NCBI GenBank assembly: GCA_964633445.1
Contig: CAZWFW010000001.1
Location: 1-64,000 of the forward strand
DNA: 64,000 nt
Direction: 5' to 3'
Source: CAZWFW01 sp964633445
GTDB lineage: Archaea > Undinarchaeota > CAZWFW01
In this document: positions 35,830 through 44,646 of the stretch, piece after piece
Position numbering within the stretch: the first letter of the stretch is position 1
Layout: every line of letters begins with the position of its first letter
Translations under genes and position numbers: made by a program
The notes under the pieces: generated by a model
Database searches by the model: none
What the model was told of the DNA's origin: nothing
Seen by the model: the letters and a program-made list of their open reading frames with translations, nothing else

Positions 35830-36348
35830 TTATTTGGAATTCTCAAATTTCTTTATTTCTTCCTGCAGATGCAGGAGTAACCACGAAACCCTACCTTTTT
35901 CTACCAATTCTTTGATTAACCTTTCCACTTTGCTTAAACTTGCTGTCTTCCCGCTCTTAACTTCAACAAATATTATTTCCTCAGGCTCTTCTTTATGCAA
36001 ACCTTTAAACACGACAAAATCCACGGGAGTCCCTAAGAATCTAACATCCTTTGGTTCAATTCCGTAATTTGAAAACAAAATTATTGGTGCTAGTTGCTCA
36101 CCTACTCTTCCCAAAATAGTTGCTGCTGATCTTTTTACAGCATCCTCCCTGATATCCTCCTCCGCTTTAAGCCTCCATTCCTCAAATAAAACTTTTGCTC
36201 TTTCATTAGCTTCTCGTTCAAGCTCTGAAACACGCCAGTTATCAAATAATTTCCTTGCTCTTTCCTCAATTTCGTCTTTGATTTTCAAGTAATTCCAGAA
36301 TAATACTAACAAAGCAACAATTAATATTAATAGTATAAGTTCAAGCAT
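35830..36348 (-). CDS. Membrane-anchored PD-(D/E)xK endonuclease-like protein (COG4741-like)
   Basis: 172 residues: an N-terminal helix (LILLILIVALLVLFWNYL), a long charged coiled coil (residues 22-75, e.g. ERARKLFDNWRVSELEREAN), then a nuclease fold related to archaeal Holliday junction resolvases. The catalytic set is visible: GRVGEQLAPI, FLGTPVDFVVFKGL (Asp) and EIIFVEVKSGKTASLS (ExK). This layout matches the 'predicted secreted endonuclease distantly related to Holliday junction resolvase' group. The biological role is unknown. Confidence 0.82.
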   Translation of the reverse strand: MLELILLILIVALLVLFWNYLKIKDEIEERARKLFDNWRVSELEREANERAKVLFEEWRLKAEEDIREDAVKRSAATILGRVGEQLAPIILFSNYGIEPKDVRFLGTPVDFVVFKGLHKEEPEEIIFVEVKSGKTASLSKVERLIKELVEKGRVSWLLLHLQEEIKKFENSK

Positions 36349-36427
36349 TTTAATTTGTGTTTATTTAATCTTATTAAATAAATTTAGAGGCAAGCTACAT
36401 CCTACTATCTTCCTTAGCTTAAAACGC

Positions 36428-36437
36428 ATAAATATAT
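36428..36437 (+). promoter_or_regulatory. TATA box of the TIP49 gene
   Basis: ATAAATATAT is centred about 26 bases before the ATG at 36458, the spacing for a leaderless archaeal transcript. Confidence 0.5.
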
Positions 36438-36457
36438 TCAAATAATTTTATAATAAA

Positions 36458-37819
36458 ATGGTGGGTATACAAGAGATCCCAGAGGATGTTAGAGAATTGG
36501 AAAGAGTTGCTGCACATAGCCACATTAAGGGCTTGGGATTAGAAGGCTTGAAGGCAAAATTTATTGCTGATGGATTTGTTGGGCAAGAAGAGGCAAGAGA
36601 AGCTGCAGGTATAATTGTTAGGCTTATAAAAGCTGGTAGATTTGGTGGAAGAGCGATATTGATCGCTGGACCACCTGGCACAGGTAAGACTGCAATTGCT
36701 GTGGGTATAGCAAGGGAGCTTGGTAAAGACGTTCCGTTTGTTCCTTTAACCGCAAGCGAAATATACTCTGCTGAAGTTAAGAAAACGGAATTTTTGACAC
36801 AAACACTAAGAAAGGCTATTGGTGTTAGAATAAGGGAATTAAGGAAAGTTTATGAGGGTGAAGTAGTTGAGCTTAATATTGAGCGCAAACCCCATCCCTA
36901 TAATCCATATTTTCAGATTCCTGTAGCTGCAACAGTTAAGCTTGAGACTAAGGATGAATCAAAACGTTTGAGCGTTGATCAGAATTTCGCAATGCAATTG
37001 ATGCAGCAGGGTGTTAATGAAGGGGATGTTATACAAATAGATGTTGATGGCGGGCGATTAATAAGACTTGGACCAAGTGAGAGAATAGCTAATAAACTCA
37101 AGGATATAACTACTGAAAAGCCAGTTCCTCTGCCAGTAGGTAAAGTACTTAAAGAAAAGGAATTTGTTTATGTGCTTAGCTTACATCAGCTTGATATGAT
37201 GCGTGCTAGAAGTGAGGTTGACATATTTGGCTTGCTTTTTGGTTCAACAAGAAAGGAGGTTGATTCCGAGGTAAGGAGAGAGGTAGATGAACTTGTAAAA
37301 GAGATGGTTGAAAAAGGTAAAGCTGAGCTTGTACCAGGGGTAATATTTATTGATGAATGCTCACTGCTTGATATTGAAACGTATGCATTTCTTAACAGAG
37401 CGTTGGAGCAAGAATTAAGTCCAATAATAATATTTGCTACAAATAGAGGAACCGCAAGAATTAGGGGCACTGATCAGGTTTCCCCTCATGCAATGCCGCT
37501 TGATTTGCTTGATAGAGTTCTGATAATTACCACAAGACCGTATAATGAGGAGGAGATAAGAGAGATAATAAAGATAAGAGCTAAGGCAGAAAAAATTGGA
37601 ATTGATGAGCAGGCATTGGAATTATTAACGAAACTTGGAGTTGAGCGTTCCTTGCGTTATGCTTTGCAATTACTTGCGCCAGCTTATGAAGTTGCTAAGG
37701 AAGAAGGTAAGGAAAAAGTTTGTAAAGAACATGTTGAAGCTGTTGCTAAGCTATTTGTTGATGTTAAGAAATCATCTAAATACTTAAAGAAGATGGAGGA
37801 AAAATTGCTTAGTTACTAA
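36458..37819 (+). CDS. TIP49/RuvB-like AAA+ ATPase
   Basis: Archaeal relative of eukaryotic RUVBL1/RUVBL2 (TBP-interacting protein 49), a hexameric helicase-like ATPase in chromatin and RNP assembly complexes. 453 residues: the family opening HSHIKGLGLEGLKAKFIADG, FVGQEEAREAAGIIV, Walker A IAGPPGTGKTAIAVG, the OB-fold insertion domain II (residues about 125-290, GEVVELNIERKP, VDGGRLIRLGPS), Walker B GVIFIDECSLLDIETYAFLN, sensor 1 FATNRGTARIRGTD, PLDLLDRVLII and sensor 2 GVERSLRYALQLL. It stands alone with its own promoter. The archaeal function is not settled. Confidence 0.95.
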   Translation: MVGIQEIPEDVRELERVAAHSHIKGLGLEGLKAKFIADGFVGQEEAREAAGIIVRLIKAGRFGGRAILIAGPPGTGKTAIAVGIARELGKDVPFVPLTASEIYSAEVKKTEFLTQTLRKAIGVRIRELRKVYEGEVVELNIERKPHPYNPYFQIPVAATVKLETKDESKRLSVDQNFAMQLMQQGVNEGDVIQIDVDGGRLIRLGPSERIANKLKDITTEKPVPLPVGKVLKEKEFVYVLSLHQLDMMRARSEVDIFGLLFGSTRKEVDSEVRREVDELVKEMVEKGKAELVPGVIFIDECSLLDIETYAFLNRALEQELSPIIIFATNRGTARIRGTDQVSPHAMPLDLLDRVLIITTRPYNEEEIREIIKIRAKAEKIGIDEQALELLTKLGVERSLRYALQLLAPAYEVAKEEGKEKVCKEHVEAVAKLFVDVKKSSKYLKKMEEKLLSY

Positions 37820-37974
37820 TTAAAGCAATACATAAACTTTTACAGATTTTTAATGACTATAGAAAACTGGAAAATTTGGAAAGTTCATTTTTGGAAATTT
37901 TCAAAGTAATGATATATATCAGCAACCTCTATAACGTTAGATGTTTTTATTTCTGGAAAATACGTGATGCATAC

Positions 37975-38910
37975 TCATTTTATTTTTATACTCCTTACAA
38001 TGTCTTTTCCAAATGCTATATTAAGAATAAGGTTAAGATAACATTCACCTTCACCAAATCCTATTAAAACTGGCTTTTTAACGCTTAATTTTTCTAAAAG
38101 TTTTGAAGGATGGATATTCTTCGATAAGGAAAGTACTATGAAATCGTCATCCAGATTCAATTGCTTTACCACATTAATTGAGCCCCTGCTTGCTTCCGCA
38201 AGAGTTAAACTGAATTTCCTATTCTTTCCAACACAGCACAACTCCACTCTTGCACCTCTGCATTTTCTCTTTGGAAGGGTTTCAAGAGTCCCCTCAATTT
38301 TTCCTTCTTCTATTTTACCGAAAAACCTTGCATTTCCCTTTTCATCATATATTTCAAGTGACACCTCCTTGTTTGGAAGATAACATACCTTTGGTATGAG
38401 TAAAAGATACGCTTTAGAGCCCTCTATTTCAAATTCTAGAGAAGGCAAGTGCATATAGCTTGTTAAGTCTTTTCTTACAAAAATCGTATTTTTCCTTAGA
38501 AACTCGGGATTAATCTTAACATCATCACCAAAGCCCTCCTGCATAGAATTAAAGTTACTGCTTATATTATACGTTACTACCCTGCCATAATACTCCCATT
38601 CTCCAACTATATCCAAGTAGCCTAATTTATATCTTGTCTTGCGTCTAAATTTAATTCTTTCCAAAGAACTGCTTTCAGCATCAAAAATTTCGCTAACAAA
38701 GCTTAAAATCTTTCTTTTCTTTTTTTGCTTAAAAAACATAAGCAAGAAAAACGCAACATTTATAATCGCTAGTAGAAGAACAAGGTATTTTATTGAAGGA
38801 GCTTTCAGATAGAAAAGGAGGAAGATGAAGAACGCTAATAGCGCAACGAAAGGTGCTACTGCTAAGGTGAATATCCTGCTACCATAATCTTTAACTATGT
38901 GAAATTTCAT
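37975..38910 (-). CDS. Two-helix membrane protein of unknown function
   Basis: 311 residues. Two N-terminal helices (IFTLAVAPFVALLAFFIFLL, IKYLVLLLAIINVAFFLLMF) precede a soluble, beta-rich domain of about 240 residues (e.g. YLDIVGEWEYYGRVVTYNIS, YMHLPSLEFEIEGSKAYLLL, GARVELCCVGKNRKFSLTL). I do not recognise it. It follows the Dcd/Dut-type gene by 25 bases and is probably co-transcribed. Confidence 0.65.
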   Translation of the reverse strand: MKFHIVKDYGSRIFTLAVAPFVALLAFFIFLLFYLKAPSIKYLVLLLAIINVAFFLLMFFKQKKKRKILSFVSEIFDAESSSLERIKFRRKTRYKLGYLDIVGEWEYYGRVVTYNISSNFNSMQEGFGDDVKINPEFLRKNTIFVRKDLTSYMHLPSLEFEIEGSKAYLLLIPKVCYLPNKEVSLEIYDEKGNARFFGKIEEGKIEGTLETLPKRKCRGARVELCCVGKNRKFSLTLAEASRGSINVVKQLNLDDDFIVLSLSKNIHPSKLLEKLSVKKPVLIGFGEGECYLNLILNIAFGKDIVRSIKIK

Positions 38911-38935
38911 GATAATTTAGTACTAACAAAACAAT

Positions 38936-39427
38936 TCAAATAACTTTACCACCTTGATACCTACCATTGTATTTCTCAGCTTTTCCTTCAACTTTTTCAA
39001 AAACAATTTGAGCAATTTTGGCAAACCTTTTAACTCTAAATTCGTAATTTGAAAAATTCTTAATACCAAAAGTTAATGCGCCTTTATAACCAGGATCTAC
39101 TAATGCTGTAAAAATATAAACTCCGCATCTAAAAAGCGTAGATCTTGGTAAAATTCTTGCAATTAAGTTACTTGGAATATTAACCTTTTCAACAGTTTTT
39201 ACAAGATAATACTCATTTGGTTTAATTACATAAACATCCCCACAAATCTCTTCAACTTCTGGAAGCTTTCTTGAATTAATTCCAAGTCTAGCATCACTTT
39301 TTATCTTATACAGAACATCAAGTCTCAAATCATAGCCTGCTCCTTGCAAATTTTCTTTCTTAAAATTCTCTATTAAAGGAGGGTTTTCCGCAACTAACTT
39401 TTCAATTTCACTTTTTGCAAGTATCAT
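38936..39427 (-). CDS. Second dCTP deaminase/dUTPase-superfamily protein
   Basis: 163 residues of the Dcd/Dut fold: MILAKSEIEKLVAENPPLIE, LQGAGYDLRLDVLYKI, VYVIKPNEYYLVKTVEKVNI, then IARILPRSTLFRCGVYIFTA and LVDPGYKGALTFGIKNFS. The pattern RSTLFR..GV.i..a.vDPGYkG.l.f.i.N resembles archaeal dUTPase-like members more than classic Dcd, since the catalytic TLE is replaced by TFG. Best guess is dUTP diphosphatase; deaminase activity is unlikely. It complements the Dcd at 1770-2366. Confidence 0.82.
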   Translation of the reverse strand: MILAKSEIEKLVAENPPLIENFKKENLQGAGYDLRLDVLYKIKSDARLGINSRKLPEVEEICGDVYVIKPNEYYLVKTVEKVNIPSNLIARILPRSTLFRCGVYIFTALVDPGYKGALTFGIKNFSNYEFRVKRFAKIAQIVFEKVEGKAEKYNGRYQGGKVI

Positions 39428-39465
39428 ATAGTTATTTTAGGTTTTTTGAAAAATTTATCTTCATG

Positions 39466-39694
39466 TTGTTTGCAAGACCCAATGCGTAAGCGTGGGGATA
39501 CGCAATGGGAGGCGGGTGGGAAATATTTAAATACTTTGAAGTTGTATAAACAGTAATCTCGCAACAGCCGTTAAGGCCGGACAGCCCGTGAGGATAACGG
39601 GTAGTGGCCTCGTGAACAGGCCTGTGAGGATAAGGGTGGTAGAAATCCACCAAACTCCTCACGAAGCTCCTTTCGTAAGGGAGGGGCAGTTTAC
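39466..39694 (+). ncRNA. Structured repeat copy 2: IS200/IS605-type ends, candidate omega-RNA-like element
   Basis: Starts TTGTTTGCAAGACCCA (compare copies 1 and 3) and ends with the hairpin CTCCTTTCGTAAGGGAG followed by GGGCAGTTTAC, a typical IS200/IS605 right end. Internal hairpins: GCGTA/TACGC near the left end; CCCGT/ACGGG (39585-39589, 39597-39601); GGCCT/AGGCC with a CGTGAAC loop (39606-39610, 39618-39622); GGTGG/CCACC (39635-39639, 39647-39651). Stems two and three differ in sequence from copy 1 but still pair, while the loop GTGAAC is unchanged. It is longer than copy 1 by about 75 bases on the left side. Its right end supplies the last codons of the gene at 39659-40342. Confidence 0.65.
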
Positions 39695-40342
39695 AGCCCT
39701 GTTTTTCCAATATTTCTTGAGAAGCTCTCCAGAAGCATATGCACTAAGAAGTGCGAAAAGTGAAAAATTAACTCTTCTTTCAAAGCTGCCAATTAATTTC
39801 ACTTCTACAAATTCCTTTCTTTCAAAAGCTTTGACAAGAATTCTACAAACCTTTCTATTGTTTAAATAACCCTCCAAATAAATAAACTCGTTTTTTAAAA
39901 TTTTTATAGTGTAGGATGTTTTTTTGATTTTACCCATTAAAAATCTAAATTCGCTATTCTTTATCAAAAGTTTTGCGAATTGTTTTCTTAGTGAAAGCAA
40001 TATCGGATTTCCACTCCCACCAAATTCCAAAATAACGTCCTTTAAAGACTTTTTAGTAGTAAGAATTATTTTACCCTCCAGATATACAGGTATCGAAAAA
40101 AGTAGATAATAGGAGGTAGAAACAGCATCCAGCCAGATCTCGTAATAACAATGTTTACAGAATAGAAAAAGTGAAAATGAAGATAGAAAATATCCAGGGG
40201 AATGAGGAATACCATTTTTAATGAAAGGGAATATTAGAGCATAGATACATGAATGCAACAAAAATAGATATGTTGCTAAAAATAGTTTAAGCAAACCAAA
40301 AATTATAAACAGAGAATCGAGAAGATAAATCAAACTTACCAA
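39659..40342 (-). CDS. Membrane protein whose C-terminus runs into the structured repeat
   Basis: 227 residues: N-terminal helices (LFIIFGLLKLFLATYLFLLH, YLLFSIPVYLEGK) and a basic soluble part (KILKNEFIYLEGYLNNRKVC). The last residues (VNCPSLTKGAS) are encoded by the right end of the inserted element, so the native C-terminus has been lost or replaced. At the other end, a minus-strand frame at 40287-40478 overlaps the start and supplies a plausible upstream hydrophobic segment (IYKIFLLGIYLSFYYLTFYL). The two frames could be joined by one indel near 40335-40345. The gene is therefore probably damaged at one or both ends. Family not recognised. Confidence 0.5.
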   Translation of the reverse strand: MVSLIYLLDSLFIIFGLLKLFLATYLFLLHSCIYALIFPFIKNGIPHSPGYFLSSFSLFLFCKHCYYEIWLDAVSTSYYLLFSIPVYLEGKIILTTKKSLKDVILEFGGSGNPILLSLRKQFAKLLIKNSEFRFLMGKIKKTSYTIKILKNEFIYLEGYLNNRKVCRILVKAFERKEFVEVKLIGSFERRVNFSLFALLSAYASGELLKKYWKNRAVNCPSLTKGAS

Positions 40343-40489
40343 TAAAAGTGCAAAAGTAGCATAAAGGTATTTTTAAAATAATTTCTCTTAATTCAAAAAT
40401 TAATAAATAAAATGTTAAATAGTAAAAGCTTAAGTATATGCCCAATAGGAAAATCTTGTAAATTTTGCTGAAGTTCATAAATTTCCATA

Positions 40490-41914
40490 TTATTCTTGTT
40501 TTATTTTGCTAATATTAATTTGCCTCACCAACAACTTCTCAAATTTCTCAATAAATTCGCTTATTTTATCCTTAGGAACAAACGCTCCTGCTGCTGGTGC
40601 GTGTCCTCCACCACTACCTCCAACTTCGCTTGCAGCAATCCTTATCGCCTTACCTAAATTCATATTTTTCATTGCAAGTAATTTTGAGCATCTTGCTGAA
40701 ACTTTGTACCCCTTTTCAGTCTCAACGAATCCTACTAATGGTTTATAGTGGTTAACAATATCAGAACCTAAAATTAATCCAACAACACTTCCAAGCAAAA
40801 CTGCATCTACTTTATTTTTAGCATCGAAAAATTGCAAATAGCCTTTTGGCGCGTAATCAATACCCTCCTCAATAATTACCTCACATGCCTTAGCTAAGTT
40901 GCGTCTATGCTTTTCAAGCAACCTCTGCAAAACCTTATAATACAACCCACGTCTACCGGTGGCAACCTCTATGCCAATGATTTCTTTTTTATTTCGTCCA
41001 GCAGCATTTAAACAAGTAGCGAACTCTTCCACATCTTTTAATGGTGATTTGTCGCTTTCATCTTTAAGCGAATATACTTCACCGATTATAAGTTTTGGAA
41101 CATAAATGGCAAGCTCCTTTGGTGCATATGCCATTGCTCTTGCTATCAAAGCATCCGCAATTTTTCTTTTTTCCTCTTCACTTAAATCAACAAGTCTTCG
41201 CCAGGAATTTTCTTTATTATCATTTTGTAATTTTATACCTAATTTGTTAAGAAAATTTATACTGCCTGCCTCACTACCAGAGATACCTGGAATGTAAGGA
41301 TCCGTAAGCAGCTCTAATGCCTTGAAAACTGGTCTTGTATATCTTCCATAAAGCGCTAAGTCAACTTTAACTTCTATCTTATCAGCCTTTATGGCATCCT
41401 CCAGTATTTTCCTATTCATCCCTGTGAAACTGCCCCAGAAGTTTTGCATATCCCCAATTGCCCCTATAATAGCGAGATAACTTAAATCTACATTTCTTTC
41501 ATTTAAATACTTAGCAAATAGATATGCTGAACCAGCTCCAGAAATTTCGCTGGATCCATCTATTCCAAAAAAGTAAGGATTGAAATGCACAAGTTCTTGC
41601 CAACTTTCACGTTCAGGTTGGTGATGATCAAGAATAATGGTGTCATGCCCCTTAAATTTTTCCTTAAGTAAATTCGTTTGTCCAGAACCAAGATCCGTAA
41701 AGAATGTTAAGTCATCTGGAGCTAAATCCTCTATTGTTTCTGGGTCTATTTGCCTGATAGTAACAATATTCGCCTCAGCACCTTCCCTCTGCAAACATTT
41801 ATAAAGAATAGCTGCTGCAGACAAACCATCAGCATCTATATGCGATATAATAGTTATGGAATCATTTTTGTGCTTTCTGAACAAATCTATTGCCTTTTTT
41901 ATTATTCTTATCAT
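40490..41914 (-). CDS. Archaeal RecJ-like DHH-family exonuclease (GAN/Cdc45-related)
   Basis: 474 residues with the DHH and DHHA1 domains of single-strand nucleases. Motifs in order: TIISHIDADGLSAAAILYKC (motif I), LTFFTDLGSGQ (II), TIILDHHQPE (III, DHH), LAIIGAIGDMQNFWG (IV), and C-terminal GGSGGGHAPAAGAFVP (DHHA1). All metal-binding Asp and His are kept, so it should be an active nuclease. Archaeal relatives bind GINS and the replicative helicase or degrade RNA; the sequence does not decide which. It diverges from aspS over 49 bases. Confidence 0.92.
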   Translation of the reverse strand: MIRIIKKAIDLFRKHKNDSITIISHIDADGLSAAAILYKCLQREGAEANIVTIRQIDPETIEDLAPDDLTFFTDLGSGQTNLLKEKFKGHDTIILDHHQPERESWQELVHFNPYFFGIDGSSEISGAGSAYLFAKYLNERNVDLSYLAIIGAIGDMQNFWGSFTGMNRKILEDAIKADKIEVKVDLALYGRYTRPVFKALELLTDPYIPGISGSEAGSINFLNKLGIKLQNDNKENSWRRLVDLSEEEKRKIADALIARAMAYAPKELAIYVPKLIIGEVYSLKDESDKSPLKDVEEFATCLNAAGRNKKEIIGIEVATGRRGLYYKVLQRLLEKHRRNLAKACEVIIEEGIDYAPKGYLQFFDAKNKVDAVLLGSVVGLILGSDIVNHYKPLVGFVETEKGYKVSARCSKLLAMKNMNLGKAIRIAASEVGGSGGGHAPAAGAFVPKDKISEFIEKFEKLLVRQINISKIKQE

Positions 41915-41963
41915 TTTACACTCAGATTAAAATATGAGATTTAGCTATTTTTAAATTTAAACA

Positions 41964-43301
41964 ATGAAAGACGCGGGAATAAGCATAGAGGATATTGGCA
42001 AATTAAGGAGAACTCACTATACTATAGATGTTATAGAGGAGGAAGAAGGGAAAGAAGTTGTATTAATGGGATGGGTTCATGAAATAAGGGATTTGGGAGG
42101 TATAAAATTTCTTTTGCTTAGAGATAGAGAGGGTATAATTCAAATAACTTTTCCAAAGAAGAAAGTGCCAGGGAATATCTTTAAAATTGCTTCAAAGTTA
42201 ACAAAGGAGAGTATTATAGCTGTTAAAGGAAAAATTATAAGAAATAAGCAAGCCCCCAATAGTGTTGAAATTTTACCGAGCGATTTAAAGGTTTTAAGTT
42301 TGGCTGATGCTTTATTACCTTTAGATGTAACTGAAAAGGTTAAGGCTGATTTGGATACGCGTTTAGATGCAAGAGTTTTGGATTTGAGGAAGCCAAAAAT
42401 TCAGGCGATTTTTAAAATTAGAATGACAATTTTAAATGCATTCAGAGAGTATTTGAAAAATCAAGGATTTATTGAAGTTAACACGCCAACAATAGTGGCT
42501 GCCGCTACTGAAGGTGGTGCAGAGCTATTCCCTGTAGCATATTTTGAAAGAGAGGCATTTCTAAGGCAATCACCTCAATTGTATAAACAAATGCTCATGG
42601 CCACAGGATTTGATAGGGTCTTTGAGATTTGCCCAGTTTTTAGAGCAGAAAAGCACAATACCGTTAGGCATCTAAACGAAATTACGCAAATGGATATTGA
42701 AATGGCTTTCGCAACACATGAAGATGCCATGCGGATGCTTGAGAATGTTGTTAGGTACATGATTGAAAAAGTTGCCAAGGAAAACAAAAGAGAATTAGAA
42801 TTACTTAATAAAAAGATTGATGTGCCTGAAACACCATTTAAAAGGCTTACCTATGATGAAGTTCTTGAGATAGCAAAGAAGTATAACTTAGCGTTTGAAT
42901 GGGGCGAAGATGTACCCACGCAAGTTATGAAATTGCTTGGCAAGCTATACAAAGATCCTATTTTTATTGTAGACTGGCCTACGGAAGCAAGAGCTTTTTA
43001 TGCAATGCCGCATGAAGATGATGAGAAATATTGCTATGCATTCGATTTGGCTTATAGAGGTATTGAGATTTCCTCTGGCACATGCAGAATTCATCAGTAC
43101 GATTTGCTTGTGAAGCAATTAAAGGCTAGAGGATTAAGCGTTGAGAGCTTTAAAGCTTATCTTGACGCTTTTAGATATGGAATGCCTCCGCATGCAGGTT
43201 GGTCTATTGGAGCCGAGCGTTTTTTAATGGCTTTGCTTGATTTGGATAATATAAGAGAAGCTACGCTATTTCCGAGGGATAGGAAAAGGTTATTGCCTTA
43301 A
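41964..43301 (+). CDS. aspS: Aspartyl-tRNA synthetase (archaeal type)
   Basis: Charges tRNA-Asp, and in many archaea also tRNA-Asn. 445 residues: OB-fold anticodon domain ([35 protein letters not shown]), class II motif 1 region ([20 protein letters not shown]), flipping-loop [20 protein letters not shown], motif 2 [20 protein letters not shown], and motif 3 [20 protein letters not shown]. Length is normal for the archaeal/eukaryotic class. Whether it is discriminating cannot be told with certainty here. Confidence 0.96.
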   Translation: MKDAGISIEDIGKLRRTHYTIDVIEEEEGKEVVLMGWVHEIRDLGGIKFLLLRDREGIIQITFPKKKVPGNIFKIASKLTKESIIAVKGKIIRNKQAPNSVEILPSDLKVLSLADALLPLDVTEKVKADLDTRLDARVLDLRKPKIQAIFKIRMTILNAFREYLKNQGFIEVNTPTIVAAATEGGAELFPVAYFEREAFLRQSPQLYKQMLMATGFDRVFEICPVFRAEKHNTVRHLNEITQMDIEMAFATHEDAMRMLENVVRYMIEKVAKENKRELELLNKKIDVPETPFKRLTYDEVLEIAKKYNLAFEWGEDVPTQVMKLLGKLYKDPIFIVDWPTEARAFYAMPHEDDEKYCYAFDLAYRGIEISSGTCRIHQYDLLVKQLKARGLSVESFKAYLDAFRYGMPPHAGWSIGAERFLMALLDLDNIREATLFPRDRKRLLP

Positions 43302-43422
43302 ATTTTGGTTATCTAGTTAAAACCTCTTAGCATCTTAAACATAATTTTTGCATAAGTTACTAGTTTGCACGGATTATAATGTTGGAAATCCTAAATTATA
43401 CTCAAAATTCGGAAAATAGAAA

Positions 43423-43722
43423 CTAGAACTCCTCAGCCTCTTCATACTTTCTAGGTACTCTTATTAAAACAACATCACCGAACGCCGAGACTTCTGAGAA
43501 AGGAACAAGCAAAACTTTGGCTTTCTCAGGATCTGTACTTTCCTTCATTAATTCAAGAATTCTTTTATAAATTATACTATCAGACGAGAGCTGGATGACC
43601 AAACCATAAACGTGACTCCTCTCTATATCAAGCTGAATATCCTTAACTTTTCCTACATAATTAGCATTCATCGTGTAAACATCTCTACCTATAATCTCCG
43701 AAAGAGGAAGCTTCTCAACCAT
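43423..43722 (-). CDS. PRC-barrel domain protein
   Basis: 99 residues that form a PRC barrel: LPLSEIIGRDVYTMNANYVG, KVKDIQLDIERSHVYGLVIQ, VLLVPFSEVSAFGDVVLIR. Small archaeal PRC-barrel proteins are linked to RNA metabolism and to division (CdpB-type proteins). A Shine-Dalgarno GGTGACC lies about six bases before the ATG. Single gene. Confidence 0.88.
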   Translation of the reverse strand: MVEKLPLSEIIGRDVYTMNANYVGKVKDIQLDIERSHVYGLVIQLSSDSIIYKRILELMKESTDPEKAKVLLVPFSEVSAFGDVVLIRVPRKYEEAEEF

Positions 43723-43792
43723 ACTGGGTCACCTTAAATAACTATTCTTTTATGTTTATAAATCTATTTCTTTTTTAAACTTTGCTATGATT

Positions 43793-44611
43793 TTAAAAAT
43801 CAAAAAGGCTTTTCTGGGCACCTTGCATAATGAAATTTGCTAGCTTTATTTGCATATTATCCCTAGCTGCTATTGTTTTAACCTTTGCTTTTTCTTCAAT
43901 GATTCTCGCTTCTTTTTCAGGATTTGCCTTCAGCATAGCTAATCCGAAATGCTGTATGATTGCTAATTTTGGTTTAATTTCACTTAGAATTTTTATAACA
44001 TCCTCGGTACATAGATGAAACTTTATTCTTCTAGCATTTGGACGCATAACATTAATTATTAAAACATCTACGTCAGAAAATTGAGAGGCCAGACCAGGAA
44101 AATACTCAGTATCACTTGTATATCCTAAAGTTACGTCTTTGAAATAAATTTTAACGCCTATGGTTGTTGGATCCTCGTGCTTACATTTTGTTGCTTCAAA
44201 CTTAATACCCATGATTTCTCTGAATTCTCCTTCATTCAGAATGAAAATGTTGCAAAGGCTTGCATGGTATTTTGTTATTACAGGAAATCTGTCATCAACT
44301 CCCTCAACAACGCTTTCGCTTGCCAAAACGTATCCTCTCTTCGTACTTGCCCCCTTAGCCATTGCCTCTATCAGAACATTAGCATCATTGCAGTGATCTG
44401 GATGGGCATGGGTAACTATAATAACATCAAGATTTCTAGGATTCAGGTTGTTATCGACAGACCTTACCAAAGCACCTGGCCCAGGATCGACATGAATGTT
44501 AAGGTTGCTGTGGATTCTGAATCCTGCAGTTGCTCGCATTTGCGTAGTCATGCAATGTCTTCCTCCACCACTACCGAGGAAAAATATTTCAGTGGCAACT
44601 TGTTCATGCAT
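43793..44611 (-). CDS. Metallo-beta-lactamase-fold hydrolase
   Basis: About 272 residues from the ATG at 44611 (MHEQVATEIFFLGSGGGRH). The start is chosen because the first strand and glycine turn typical of the fold begin there. Metal motif HxHxDH is present as VTHAHPDHCNDANVL. Further ligand segments are TKCKHEDPTTIGVKI, LGYTSDTEYF (Asp) and KLAIIQHFGLAM (His). The phrase GGGRHCMTTQMRATAGFRI resembles RNase Z-like and AttM/ribonuclease-type archaeal members. The substrate is unknown. Confidence 0.88.
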   Translation of the reverse strand: MHEQVATEIFFLGSGGGRHCMTTQMRATAGFRIHSNLNIHVDPGPGALVRSVDNNLNPRNLDVIIVTHAHPDHCNDANVLIEAMAKGASTKRGYVLASESVVEGVDDRFPVITKYHASLCNIFILNEGEFREIMGIKFEATKCKHEDPTTIGVKIYFKDVTLGYTSDTEYFPGLASQFSDVDVLIINVMRPNARRIKFHLCTEDVIKILSEIKPKLAIIQHFGLAMLKANPEKEARIIEEKAKVKTIAARDNMQIKLANFIMQGAQKSLFDF

Positions 44612-44646
44612 TAAAGAAAAAAATAACATTGATTAGATAAAACTTA

